This document shows, piece after piece, positions 50,144-60,359 of a stretch of 64,000 bases of DNA. This DNA is from Acidomyces sp. 'richmondensis'. Its lineage: Eukaryota > Ascomycota > Dothideomycetes > Mycosphaerellales > Teratosphaeriaceae. Below the pieces are notes generated by a model. The model ran no database searches and had not been told where the DNA came from. It saw nothing but the letters and a program-made list of their open reading frames with translations. Location of the stretch: assembly GCA_003545705.1 (NCBI GenBank), contig QVLQ01000008.1, forward strand, positions 186,001 through 250,000. Direction: 5' to 3'. A program made the position numbers and the translations under genes. Every line of letters starts with the position of its first letter. The stretch's first letter is position 1.

Positions 50144-52939
50144 ATTTACGGCGCTGAAGTTCAGCAATTGACCCTAATTGCTGCCATAACTAAGAGTATC
50201 ACTAAATTGACAGTTTCTGGCGCCGTTCATGACATTTAAAGCTACCCTAAGCGCCGACAGATAGAAATGACTAGACCCACCCGCACTAGCTCTTTCTTTT
50301 GAATCGAACTTCGTTAGGCTTGGAGCAGGACAAGCATATTTTACTACCTTCTCTAATCTTCATAACTGGGTCCATTTCTATGACTGAGCCATAACGGTGA
50401 ACTTCTTGCTGGTCTAGTTCAATATATTCCTCCGGGAGCTTGGAGTAGGTTGTAAGCCGCACTCGTTAGAAAATTTGTAGGAGGGAGGTTTTTCCCTCGA
50501 TCCGTACCCAATTTCTAAATACAACGTTCTAATGCACACAAGATTATCCGTCAATATCTTCTAATATTCTACCAGCCTATAATCAACAGGGAGCAGTTAG
50601 AAATATATTCAATCTTAAGGCCCCGCGCTAGCGTCAGATGCTTACTGTTTCAACATAGAGAATGTATACGAGAGGTACAAACGAGAGATTAAATACTGTC
50701 TAAATAATCTCATAAATCTGTCAGTAGCGAACTCTGTGCCGAATTTTCGTGGCTTGCATACACGGAATTTCCAGCTGAGACTTTGAACGTCTATTGGTGT
50801 GATTTCAACTACTGTAATTTTTGCTGTTAACCCAATGGTTGCAAGATGGGAATGACAACCAATGAACAATATGATAATCCAATTAATAGCCCTAGAAGTG
50901 TTTTTCAGAGCCTTAAAATTCTCCAGTAAAGGCCCCTTGGGCGGATTACTCACGGTTCTAACATCTTCCTTCGAACCTACCGTTCAACGCTGGGAACACC
51001 GATGAACGGAAACAAGAGGTAAGAGAAGCTGTAGACCGCTGCAAGTCGGTCCATCTTGTAGGTGAGCCTCAGAATTTTATTAGGATTGTAGGAATATCAT
51101 ATCTCGTTAAATACATACAGCTTAATTGTTGCACTGCTTGAGCTCCCATTCCCAGTAAAAGACATCTCAGAGTTGAAATGCTGCTCTCAAATCCTGTTTT
51201 ACCGCGCAAAAGGGCCACGTATCCTAATTATATGACTGTGTTCGTAATCAGAGACTCGTTTAATTTCTGCAAGCTCAGTGGCATTGTTTGGATCGTCAAT
51301 TCTGTAACATCCATGTTGGCGAGAGCTTTTTTCGGCTTCTCCATACTTTCATAACTAGCCAACTGAAATGAAGCATCAAAGTCCTCACATCACATTTTCT
51401 CAGGATTGAACCGCACTTACCTTGGTGATTCGGCAGAAAGGGAACAGTCGAACATAAAAAAAACATATAAAAACTCACTGAAATGCTAGTGATACCCTCC
51501 ATACCAGCCGGGCCAGGAACATAAAAAAAAAAACGAAAGTTACCCGATTGCGCAGTGAGAATTTGGCGATGTTCCATATGAACTAATGACACAAAAATTT
51601 CCACACCATGATGCATTCGAAGTCTCAGCCTGCCAAGGAAATGGCGTCTCCGTGTCTTGTGACAAGCAGTTTTATCAATTTATGTCAGGTATCAAGGCTG
51701 CCTGCATTCTTACTGAATCCGTTTCATATGCCCGCGAAAAATTGTCGGACAGTTCTGCAGAGGAAACAAATGTAAAGTAAATCAATCTCAAATGAAGAAC
51801 GAACTTTCAAACTTATATCCATGCAACGAGACAGGTGGATATCTGAAATACGGCTCCAATGTTTATGTTGTCCCGCCTATCAACACCATTTTCGTCCGAG
51901 TCGATCACCAATAATGAAAGAAGGGAGAGCCTCTAAAATGCAGCCAATATCGGAGAGCGTAGTCATTTTGCCTCGCAACCTGGTGTTATGAAACATGCTG
52001 GAGACTCGTTAGAAAGTGTTTAGTCGCTTTGACACCACCAAATACGCTTTGAGCAGAATTGGCTGGCGGTCGATCAACTGAAGTTAGGTAGATAAATACC
52101 TTCATTGTAGCTTCGAGAGTCCTTTGTCACTAATGCAGTTCTGAGGTTCTCTTCCTGAATTACTGACCGAAAAGTGTATGTCAGCGCCGTACAAACTGCT
52201 TTCGTCGGCCAAATTGAGACCAACCTCATTAACGATGCTCGGTGTTACCGATTACGCCTGGATCCTTCCACGGATGATCAAAAAAATTTATGAACATATT
52301 CTGCGTCGTCAGGAGAATTTGCAATTCACACACTGGTCACATATCTCTCAAATGTTAACTATTAAAATTTCTGCAAGCCTTTCGCTAAACTGCAGATGGA
52401 AGGATATCCTATCGTCCAAAAGTTATGCCAAAAACCTCACAAGCGGCCGACCGGCCATTAAGGATATTCAGAGTGAATAGATCGAAAGCACTGGATATGC
52501 TCACATTTCCTTAGATGAGACTTAATTGTGAGCCCCGCTGACTGGAGCTCGAAAGGGCGGGCTTGCACATCTGGAAATATATACTGGAGGAATGTAAATA
52601 GTGGAATATAGAGTTTATTTTTTGATGCAATCAGATACCCACTCTTTTGCGGGTATTGGCCTTTCCATCTTTAGGCATCAAAGACGCTTTTCAGGCTCTT
52701 TGCGATGGTTTTTCAATATTAGCCTTTTCCATGCAGCGCCTTCGGTTTGAAGCTCTTGACCTCACACGTTATCACATATTTCAGGCGATCCCTAGCTACA
52801 AGTAATACAAGCAAACCCACTAATACTTAATTGCATATCTCTTACCATCCTCATGAAAGAGATTATGACAGAAAGATGTTTGCGCTTTAGTCAAGGTTGA
52901 TTCTGTTTATCACGTTAAACGCTCAATGCTCATGGTGCT
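50144..52939. other. AT-rich 2.8 kb interval, probably decayed DNA
   Basis: Noticeably richer in A/T than its neighbours, with no intact gene. It contains isolated exon-like pieces on the minus strand. One (51199-51345) is listed separately. Another starts at an ATG near 51176, reads MSFTGNGSSSSATIKL, meets a GTATGT donor, and can splice to WTDLQRSTASLTSC about 51060, but no continuation follows. The plus-strand frame at 52178-52480 starts with ATG but has no motif. Confidence 0.45.
51199..51345 (-). pseudogene. Possible protein-kinase fragment in AT-rich DNA
   Basis: A 48-codon open stretch reads GCYRIDDPNNATELAEI, then KRVSDYEHSHIIRIRGPF, and stops at a TAA (51201-51199). The part from ELAEI to HIIRIRG resembles the helix-C to beta-4 region of fungal Ser/Thr kinases. 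It is bounded above by a TGA, near an AAAG that could be a splice acceptor. No ATP loop, VAIK or HRD motif is seen nearby. Confidence 0.25.
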
Positions 52940-54610
52940 TTACCGTGTCTTGACGTTGCGCTTCGAAATCCGCACCTCCAGCCCAGATTGCACAACAAAA
53001 AATGTCGAGTGATACTTCAGATCTGCAGTTGGGTTGATGAGCTCGAGGTTGTATTCACGTAGCAGTAACGGCAATGTCTTGTTCATTTCGAGGAGCGCTA
53101 GATTCTTGCCGATGCATAAATGGGCGCCACCACCAAACTAGAGAAAAATGTTAGCTTGACGTGTTTGAACTCGTCCTATTAATCTCAGAGGCGAGCAGTA
53201 TACCTGAAACATAAACCTGTCCATCGTCTTTGAGTCTCCTTCAATCCACCGCTCTGGGCGGAAAACTTTCGGATCTCGTCCGAAAATATCGGCATTTCTA
53301 TGCAAGACCCAGGCATTTAATGCCACCCGCGTACCACCGGGGAATGTCGTTCCGTCAATCTCTGCTCCCTCTGGTGGCACAAGTCTTGTGATATTCAGCC
53401 CGACCGCGGGCCTGAGCCTCATGGCTTCTTTTAAACAAGCCTGGAAATAAGGTAAAGCTTGAACTTCGTTCCACTGCGGCATCTCCGACAGCTTGCCCGC
53501 TGCGTACGCATCATCAATCTCATTCATCAACTTCTTATAAATCTCAGGATCCCTCAAGACCTGATGACAGAAAGATTGCATAGTCGATGCGGTGGAATCC
53601 GATCCGGCAAAGATAGCTCCGTGTGCCACAGCAAAAACATCTCCCTCCTTGAATGCGTCGGGTGCCTTTTCGTGCGCAGTCATGAGCTGGCTCAGTAGAT
53701 CTTTCCGGTCGATCTCCTTAGAACCATATTTCTTCCGCTTAGCCAGCTCTTCGAGCGCCATGCGCGTGATCAAAAAATTGCCGGTGTTCAACCACGGGAC
53801 GAACTTCCACAAAGGGTTCCTTCGAAAAACAAAATCCCACTCGGGTATCTGGCCGATGATACCGTCGTACCATTGCATATCGTCGATAGTCTTGATGGCT
53901 TTTTCGAGGTCATACCCGGCTTCGATGAAGCCAAACTTCCTACTGAAAGCGATCTCCCCGAGAACATCAAAAGCATAGTAATGTAGATAATCGCCGAGAT
54001 TGCAGTAGCGGTCTGCAGATTGGCACATAGTGTCCAGCTTCTTCATCAGCAGCCTCTCGGTGTCTTCGATATACCCGCTGAGCTGCTGCATAACAGCCAT
54101 ACTGTATGGATTACTTGCATAACGCTTTTTGACAGCATGCACAGCTTCGCGCGTCTCGGTGAAGATGTCTGGGTTCTCAGGCGGCGGGAAGACGCCGTAA
54201 AAATCTGTCTTATGAAAACCCTTGCCAGCTGCAAGCACTTCTCGTGCAGCGTAGGGAGAAGAGAGAGAAACCTCGTTGGGAGCGATGCGAACGATCGGGC
54301 CATATTTCTCGTGTATCTTGATATGGTCCGTTTCTGTCTTACCACCCCATGTACTCAACACTATCCACGGTGGTTAGCAGCTTCTCCACATTTTCCATAC
54401 ACCTTGTCAGTCCTCACCTTTCCAAGCCCGGCTTCCACTTGCCAAAAACGGCCCGGGATATTTCCTCAATGGGCTTGCATAGCGATAATAGAAAAATCTC
54501 ACGATCAAGACCAGCGGTAACAAGACGGGCCAGTACATCCGTAGTAACCTGATAACCTTTATCACGCCGGCCTCACCGGCTTCAACAGAATCCGTTTTGA
54601 CAACGGCCAT
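52940..54610 (-). CDS. Cytochrome P450 monooxygenase
   Basis: Exons 54610-54418, 54360-53204 and 53137-52940 give 515 residues; introns are 57 and 66 nt. It is a microsomal class II P450: an N-terminal anchor (WPVLLPLVLIVRFFYYRY) and Pro hinge KYPGPF, I-helix AIFAGSDSTASTMQ, ExxR in KEAMRLRPAV, FRPERW, and heme loop FGGGAHLCIGKN with the Cys ligand. The usual Arg of FxxGxRxCxG is His here. The last exon is only 198 nt and carries the heme loop, so a model stopping at the first long frame (53138) would miss it. The sequence resembles the pisatin-demethylase-like fungal groups; the substrate is unknown. No other biosynthetic genes lie nearby. The ATG at 54610 is chosen; an upstream in-frame codon is GTG. 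Confidence 0.92.
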
Positions 54611-55502
54611 GTTGAGATGGCTGTTCGGCTCGTTGTCCAAGTTGATATGGCGAAGATAACTGTTGCGAGGTTTACACGGGCAGTGACAGAACGAAGAGGA
54701 GATGGAAATAGGGATCCGGGCGGCGTTTATATTGGGGGGGGGGGCCACTTTCACCTATATGTCTTACAAGAGTTGATCTAATTGCACTTGCCGTGGCTCG
54801 CACACAAATACGGACGATACGGCAGCGAAAGCGATCTTGTGAGCATGTTGTCGGCAGTTGTACAATGACTTAATGCCGTTGGATTATATAAGAAGGCTGA
54901 ACATGTGCTGAGCCCCATTGCGGAAACAGTGGACCGCTATCTGGCCCAGCCCGAGAAAACTCACGATGGTCTGCGCGTACGAGCGTGAGAAGCATCGGCA
55001 GTTGATATGTGGTGCTTAGAGAAGACAAGAGCATCCAAACATGCCCCACGTGGAGATCAGCCAATGATGTGGGGTAGTAGTGCCGGGGGGTGGGGGAACG
55101 CCCTTGCTCCAGATGACGGCACGTGATTCCACTGTTTTCTTTCCGCCGGTGTGTTTTTGTTCTCGTTATATTCTAGCAACACGTCAGGTTGCGTGCACAC
55201 GATTATTTGTATGTACAAAAAATGCAGCGCACAGTGCGGTGGCTTTGGATATAGGCCGATTTCTGCTGTATTCATGCAATGACGTAGTCTTCAACACTGC
55301 TTCACGCTGGTTGAAGTTGAGCTAGAAGTTGCGCAAGGAATTCAAGGCGTAATCTTTCCGACCACTATGTTCCACAAGCGTTGAGTCCTTTCAGAGGCTC
55401 GGCTCTTGCGATGGGCCACGGGGATATTGGCTCAAAGATATCCGTTTGATAGTCATCACCATTGGTGAAATGAGCTGTGTGCGCCAAGTCACAACAGCTA
55501 CA
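54611..55502. other. Intergenic region between P450 and Prp17
   Basis: About 890 bases: the P450 promoter and the 3' end of Prp17. A G-run of about eleven lies at 54734-54744. No gene is seen. Confidence 0.5.
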
Positions 55503-57035
55503 TTAATCCCAGTACTTTATTACCCCCTCGATGTCCCCAGTCACCACTTTTGAGCTCTCTCGCGGATGCCACGCGGTGGCCACTACCGCAACATCACTCG
55601 CTTTGATCTTATGCCAGAGTTTACATGTCTTCCAATCCCAGCAGCACAGGTATCCCCCACTGTCACCGCTCAACACAATGCCTCCGTCGGGGCTCACGTC
55701 GACATCGACCGCATAGCCGCTAATGTTGTGCCCACGGAACTCTTTCTTGCGATTCACTCGGATCTTCTCGCCCGTGTTGTAGACGGTGATGGTGTTGTCC
55801 GACGATTGGCATAGAACTGAGGGTTTGGAGGGGTGCGAGCGCGCCTTTACGATGGCGAACATAGCTGGATCGGAGATGAGCTTAATGGGGACGGGGATGT
55901 TGTACTCCCACGCCCGTAAGCTCTTATCGTCAGAGGTTGTAAGGAACCGCCGATTCTCGTCGCAGAAGGTGATGGTGTTGACGGGGCCGAGGTGGTGGTC
56001 ATACTCTTGCACAGGCTTCTTACTATCTTTCTGGTCTGCAGAGCTGCTTCCTTTGTTAGCAGCCGCAAGTCGGGTATCAAACTGCACGATCTTGTTGTCG
56101 TGCATGCCGGCAAGAAACTCGCCACCATCTCGAGTGTCGGGATTCCAGCGCACGACATGTGGGGTGCTGCCAGTGCTGAAGCGGCCAAGACAGGTCCCGG
56201 TTTCGGTGTCCCATACCTTCATCTGACGGTCGTACGAAGCAGACAGGAACTTGGTTCCGTCAGGAGTGAAGTCAATGTCCACCACGCTCTTCGTATGGCC
56301 GGCGTATGAACGTAGGAGTTCGCGAGCATGGTATACGTCCCAAAGCTTAACTTTACCGTCGGCAGCTGCAGATAAAAGGAGATGTCCGGACCGTGGAAAA
56401 AAACGGAGTGCAGTCACAGCCCGATCGTGTGCCGCTTTACCATGAGCCCGAAAGGTGTGGATGAGTTTCTTCGGCGTGTAGCACTTCAAACTTAAGTTCT
56501 CAAAGTCGGAAGTCAGATCTACATCCAGATCCTGCGGCACATGCATATATGTGCGGCCCTGGTAGTCATATTGCTGACTACCCTCGAAGGTAGATGTTTC
56601 ACTGTCTGCGCTGATTTCCTGATATGCCGTGCCGGCCAGTGTAGGCGCTTTGGCGGGCACGGGCGCGATTGCATCTTCTTCATACACCACCACCTCCTCG
56701 CCACTCTCCTCGCCAGATACCTCCACCTCTATCTCCTCACCCTCGTCGCTGTCAATTAGCTGCTCCTCATACTTGGCCCACGGGCCTTTGTAGGCGTCAG
56801 GACCGTAGACCACACTGGCGTCGCCCTTAGCCTCCCGCTTCCGCTTCTTGCCTGCCGACTGTTGGCTTTGCACCTCACGATGCAATGAGCGGAAGGACTG
56901 CTCTGATATAGCCACCTCTTGCGCATAACCTGTTGGCACCTTGCCCTTGGTCGAAGTCTTCATCACATCCTGCACTAGATCACCGCCGCGTCTCGGTGGC
57001 GCATTCGCCCCATTTCGCGCTCGAACTAAAGACAT
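55503..57035 (-). CDS. PRP17: Pre-mRNA splicing factor Prp17/CDC40 (WD40)
   Basis: A single exon of 510 residues. Prp17 acts in the spliceosome at the second catalytic step. The N-terminal part is hydrophilic, with the conserved YGPDAYKGPWAKYEEQL segment and an acidic stretch, then YQGRTYMHVPQDLDVDL just before the propeller. Seven WD40 blades follow, for example CYTPKKLIHTFRAHGKA, LLLSAAADGKVKLWDVYHA, FLSASYDRQMKVWDTETGT, FLTTSDDKSLRAWEYNIPVP and VLSGDSGGYLCCWDWKTCKL, ending VVTGDIEGVIKYWD. The length fits the family. It is head-to-head with mitochondrial EF-G. Confidence 0.94.
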   Translation of the reverse strand: MSLVRARNGANAPPRRGGDLVQDVMKTSTKGKVPTGYAQEVAISEQSFRSLHREVQSQQSAGKKRKREAKGDASVVYGPDAYKGPWAKYEEQLIDSDEGEEIEVEVSGEESGEEVVVYEEDAIAPVPAKAPTLAGTAYQEISADSETSTFEGSQQYDYQGRTYMHVPQDLDVDLTSDFENLSLKCYTPKKLIHTFRAHGKAAHDRAVTALRFFPRSGHLLLSAAADGKVKLWDVYHARELLRSYAGHTKSVVDIDFTPDGTKFLSASYDRQMKVWDTETGTCLGRFSTGSTPHVVRWNPDTRDGGEFLAGMHDNKIVQFDTRLAAANKGSSSADQKDSKKPVQEYDHHLGPVNTITFCDENRRFLTTSDDKSLRAWEYNIPVPIKLISDPAMFAIVKARSHPSKPSVLCQSSDNTITVYNTGEKIRVNRKKEFRGHNISGYAVDVDVSPDGGIVLSGDSGGYLCCWDWKTCKLWHKIKASDVAVVATAWHPRESSKVVTGDIEGVIKYWD

Positions 57036-57265
57036 ACTTGCGTGTTGCTTGTGAGTACGTGCTAAGGTATTTGAACAGTGAGCTGCTCACTTTAGCTGAA
57101 ATATCTGCAGCATTTCTTACCTATGTGATGCTATCACTAGCGACGCGGAAATAATTCCGCTTCGGCGAAATGAAGTCTCCCCCGAGAAAGTATGGGGGTA
57201 TCGAGAAAAAGCGTTGGAATAGCGCCTGCGAGTTCGATCAAGCACATCATCACGCTGACCCAGCC
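57036..57265. promoter_or_regulatory. Short divergent promoter region, Prp17 / mitochondrial EF-G
   Basis: The two genes start 134-230 bases apart depending on which EF-G ATG is used (57170 or 57266). Both promoters must lie in this interval. Confidence 0.5.
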
Positions 57266-59662
57266 ATGCGAATCGCCAACATCCTCACTCGCGCATCCTT
57301 ACGCAACACTTTGCTCCGCAATGGCGAGTGGGTGGCGTGTCGCAGAAATTTCGCCGCGCTTTCATCCACAAATTTTGGGCAACGACACCAGAGAATACTG
57401 ACGCCGCAATGGCAAAATACTCGCCGTTGGCAGTCCGGCGCAGCGGCAGCAGTGCTAGAGACTGCGATGCAGGATCCTGATGCTCTCTCGCAGGAGACGA
57501 TTGTACAGAACCTGGATCCGAAGGAGGCGGCCCGTCTGGACAAAGTGCGCAACATTGGCATTGCCGCACACATTGACTCCGGCAAGACGACGGCGACCGA
57601 GCGAGTGCTCTTCTACACTGGCCGTATCAAGGACATCCATGAGGTGCGTGGCAAGGATGCTGTTGGCGCTAAGATGGACTCAATGGATCTCGAGCGCGAG
57701 AAAGGCATAACTATCCAGTCCGCCGCCACTTTCTGTGACTGGGTTAAGAAACAGCCCGACCCCGTAACGGGTGAGATGAAAGATGAAACGTATCACATCA
57801 ACTTGATCGACACCCCCGGCCACATCGATTTCACTATCGAGGTCGAACGGGCGTTGCGCGTTCTTGACGGGGCCGTCATGATCTTGTGCGCTGTGGCAGG
57901 CGTGCAATCGCAGACAGTGACTGTCGACCGGCAGATGCGCCGCTACAATGTGCCGCGCATCAGCTTCATCAACAAGATGGACCGTGCTGGCGCGAATCCG
58001 TGGAAGGCTATCGAGGGCATCAACCATAAGCTTAGGATGCCTGCTGCGGCTATCCAAGTACCAATCGGGGTGGAAGATAACTTCAAGGGCGTTGTGGATC
58101 TCATTCGGATGAAAGCTATTTACAGCGAGGGAGCAAGGGGTGAGATCGTGCGAGAGGATGAAGTCCCTGCCGATCTGCGAGAGTTTGCCCAGGAGAAGAG
58201 GCGGAAGCTCATTGAGACACTGGCGGACGTAGACGATGATATCGCAAATGCTTTCCTAGAAGAAAGAACGCCATCGCCGTCGGAAATCAAGGCTGCTATA
58301 CGGCGAGCAACCATCGGCTTGAAATTTTCCCCTGTGCTGATGGGGTCTGCATTGGCGGATAAGAGCGTGCAGCCGATGCTTGACGCTGTTTGCGATTTTC
58401 TCCCCAATCCATCTGAAGTGGAGAACCTGGCATTGGACCGTAAGCGGAAAGAGGCGCCTGTGAAGCTCGTTTCCTATAACAGCCTCCCCTTTGTCGGCCT
58501 TGCCTTCAAACTTGAAGAATCTAATTTCGGCCAGCTCACCTACATCCGCGTCTATCAAGGTCAGCTGAAGAAAGGTGCGAACGTGACGAATGCTCGCACG
58601 GGTCAAAAGATCAAGATTCCACGTATCGTCCGCATGCACTCAAATGAGATGGAGGACGTGCAAGAGATCGGGGCAGGAGAGATCTGTGCTGTCTTCGGTG
58701 TGGACTGTGCGTCAGGCGATACGTTCACAGAAGGGGGGCTGGGATACAGCATGACGTCCATGTTCGTTCCAGATCCTGTCATTAGCCTTTCTATTGCTCC
58801 AAAACACACCAAGGACACGCCGAATTTCTCAAAGGCTATTTCACGTTTTCAGCGTGAGGACCCGACTTTCAGGGTTCATGTTGACCTGGAGTCCGGCGAA
58901 TCGATTATTAGTGGGATGGGCGAGCTGCACCTGAGCATTTACGTAGAGCGCATGAAACGAGAGTACCATGTCGAGGTCGTCACTGGCCAGCCTCAGGTCG
59001 CGTACCGCGAGACCATACAGCAGCATGTTCCCTTCGATCACCTACTGAAGAAGCAAACAGGCGGTGCAGGTGACTATGCGCGCGTCATTGGCTATCTCGA
59101 GCCGACAGGCGAGCTGGGCGAGAATCATTTTGAATCCAACATTGTTGGAGGCACAATTCCAGAGAAGTACATGTTTGCGTGTGAGAAGGGTTTCCAGGAA
59201 TCCTGCCGCACGGGACCTTTGCTAGGGCATCGGGTGCTCGGTTGCTCGATGGTGATCAACGATGGCGCGACACACATGACGGACTCGTCAGAAAATGCGT
59301 TCAATCGCGCGACCCAGCAAGCCTTTCGCAAAGCATTCCTTTCTGCCCAGCCGCAAGTGCTGGAGCCGCTAATGAAGACGACAATTACTGCTCCCAATGA
59401 GTTTCAGGGTAACATTGTCGGCTTACTCAATAAACGGAATGCCGTCATCACCGATACTGAGATTGGACCTGAAGATTTCACGCTGACTGCAGATTGTAGT
59501 TTGAATGCCATGTTTGGTTTCAGCAGTCAGCTGCGCGCGAGCAGCCAGGGAAAAGGCGAATTCAGCATGGAGTTCAGCCATTACGCCCCTGCACCCATGC
59601 AGCTGCAGAAAGAGTTGATCGCAAAGCATGAAAAAGAAAGAGCTGCGAAGAACAAGAAGTAA
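57266..59662 (+). CDS. MEF1: Mitochondrial translation elongation factor G1
   Basis: A single exon of 798 residues from this ATG. The GTPase translocates tRNAs and mRNA on mitochondrial ribosomes. G motifs: AAHIDSGKTTATERVLFYTG (G1), KGITIQSAATF (switch region), DTPGHIDFTIEVERAL (G3) and INKMDRAGANP (G4). Domains II-V follow, for example FTLTADCSLNAMFGFSSQLR near the end and GQPQVAYRETIQ. I chose 57266 because MRIANILTRASLRNTLLRNG is a classic amphipathic mitochondrial presequence. An in-frame ATG at 57170 would add 32 residues (MKSPPRKYGGIEKKRW) that do not look like targeting sequence; it might still be used. Confidence 0.93.
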   Translation: MRIANILTRASLRNTLLRNGEWVACRRNFAALSSTNFGQRHQRILTPQWQNTRRWQSGAAAAVLETAMQDPDALSQETIVQNLDPKEAARLDKVRNIGIAAHIDSGKTTATERVLFYTGRIKDIHEVRGKDAVGAKMDSMDLEREKGITIQSAATFCDWVKKQPDPVTGEMKDETYHINLIDTPGHIDFTIEVERALRVLDGAVMILCAVAGVQSQTVTVDRQMRRYNVPRISFINKMDRAGANPWKAIEGINHKLRMPAAAIQVPIGVEDNFKGVVDLIRMKAIYSEGARGEIVREDEVPADLREFAQEKRRKLIETLADVDDDIANAFLEERTPSPSEIKAAIRRATIGLKFSPVLMGSALADKSVQPMLDAVCDFLPNPSEVENLALDRKRKEAPVKLVSYNSLPFVGLAFKLEESNFGQLTYIRVYQGQLKKGANVTNARTGQKIKIPRIVRMHSNEMEDVQEIGAGEICAVFGVDCASGDTFTEGGLGYSMTSMFVPDPVISLSIAPKHTKDTPNFSKAISRFQREDPTFRVHVDLESGESIISGMGELHLSIYVERMKREYHVEVVTGQPQVAYRETIQQHVPFDHLLKKQTGGAGDYARVIGYLEPTGELGENHFESNIVGGTIPEKYMFACEKGFQESCRTGPLLGHRVLGCSMVINDGATHMTDSSENAFNRATQQAFRKAFLSAQPQVLEPLMKTTITAPNEFQGNIVGLLNKRNAVITDTEIGPEDFTLTADCSLNAMFGFSSQLRASSQGKGEFSMEFSHYAPAPMQLQKELIAKHEKERAAKNKK

Positions 59663-59767
59663 TCAAGGGAGATGTCATCCAGTGTGATTTATCTGGATGT
59701 CATTTAGAGTGAAGTCTGATTTCGCGATCCTTGTTCGGGGAGCAGCAGCGTTGTGACACATTTCAGA

Positions 59768-60287
59768 CTACATTTTTGACCAGAAATAGTGAGGGTTATG
59801 GGAAGTCCTTGCATGTATCGCAAATGCGCGAGCTCTAGCCGTCTGAGCCGATTGAAGCTCATTAAGGCTTTTAAAGGTGGAAGTTTGCGGCGGCGTATCA
59901 AGATGGTCTATACAAGGTGCAAATGTAGGTATATGCATTGGTGTGGCGTCTTTTCCTGGTGGCATCTGAGCATTCCTGAAAGGAAAGATGCGCATAACTG
60001 TACAACATCTGTGAAGACCGATTCGATCCTGTGTTCCTAGTTGATAGAAGAAAGAGCTTCTCCGCTTCTGTTTGTAGAGTATGAAATTCGCTTTCGAAAT
60101 CATCCTGTCCCGAGATGATGCATATAGTGCGTATTAGCAGCTCACTCCATATGAAATGCCAATAGATGTCAAAGTAAGGTCCGTCACGTAATTGCACGTA
60201 TAATAGATACAGGTCCAATAAAACCGGTCTTGCACTGATCGGCAATATCTCGGCGTTTCGAACACTCTGCACGAGCAGGTGGAGCAA
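59768..60287 (-). CDS. Candidate hypothetical gene, two exon-like segments, 5' end unresolved
   Basis: Two minus-strand segments, 60287-60019 and 59975-59768, join in frame across a possible 43-nt intron (GTCTTC donor, pyrimidine-rich TTTCCTTTCAG acceptor). The joined text looks protein-like: VRNAEILPISARPVLLDLYL, LRDGPYFDIYWHFIWSELLI, CIISGQDDFESEFHTLQTEA, then QMPPGKDATPMHIPTFAPCI and LDTPPQTSTFKSLNELQSAQ, ending HNPHYFWSKM. No ATG begins the frame, which is preceded by a TGA, so a 5' exon would have to lie in or across the start of the divergent LisH gene. I do not recognise the family. It may be real, a relic, or a chance frame. Confidence 0.35.
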
Positions 60288-60359
60288 TGAATATCAATAC
60301 TTCGGCTGCTTCTATACTCGTACCTCAACTCACTTATGAGCAGCTGAATTGCAACTGTC

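Noticed and set aside
50642..50953. Minus-strand frame with one hydrophobic segment in the AT-rich interval
   Set aside because: Its start is GTG, composition is AT-driven and no continuation or motif supports a gene.
57170..57265. Upstream in-frame ATG for mitochondrial EF-G
   Set aside because: The extra 32 residues do not resemble a presequence, whereas the ATG at 57266 begins a typical one. It is kept as an alternative in the annotation.
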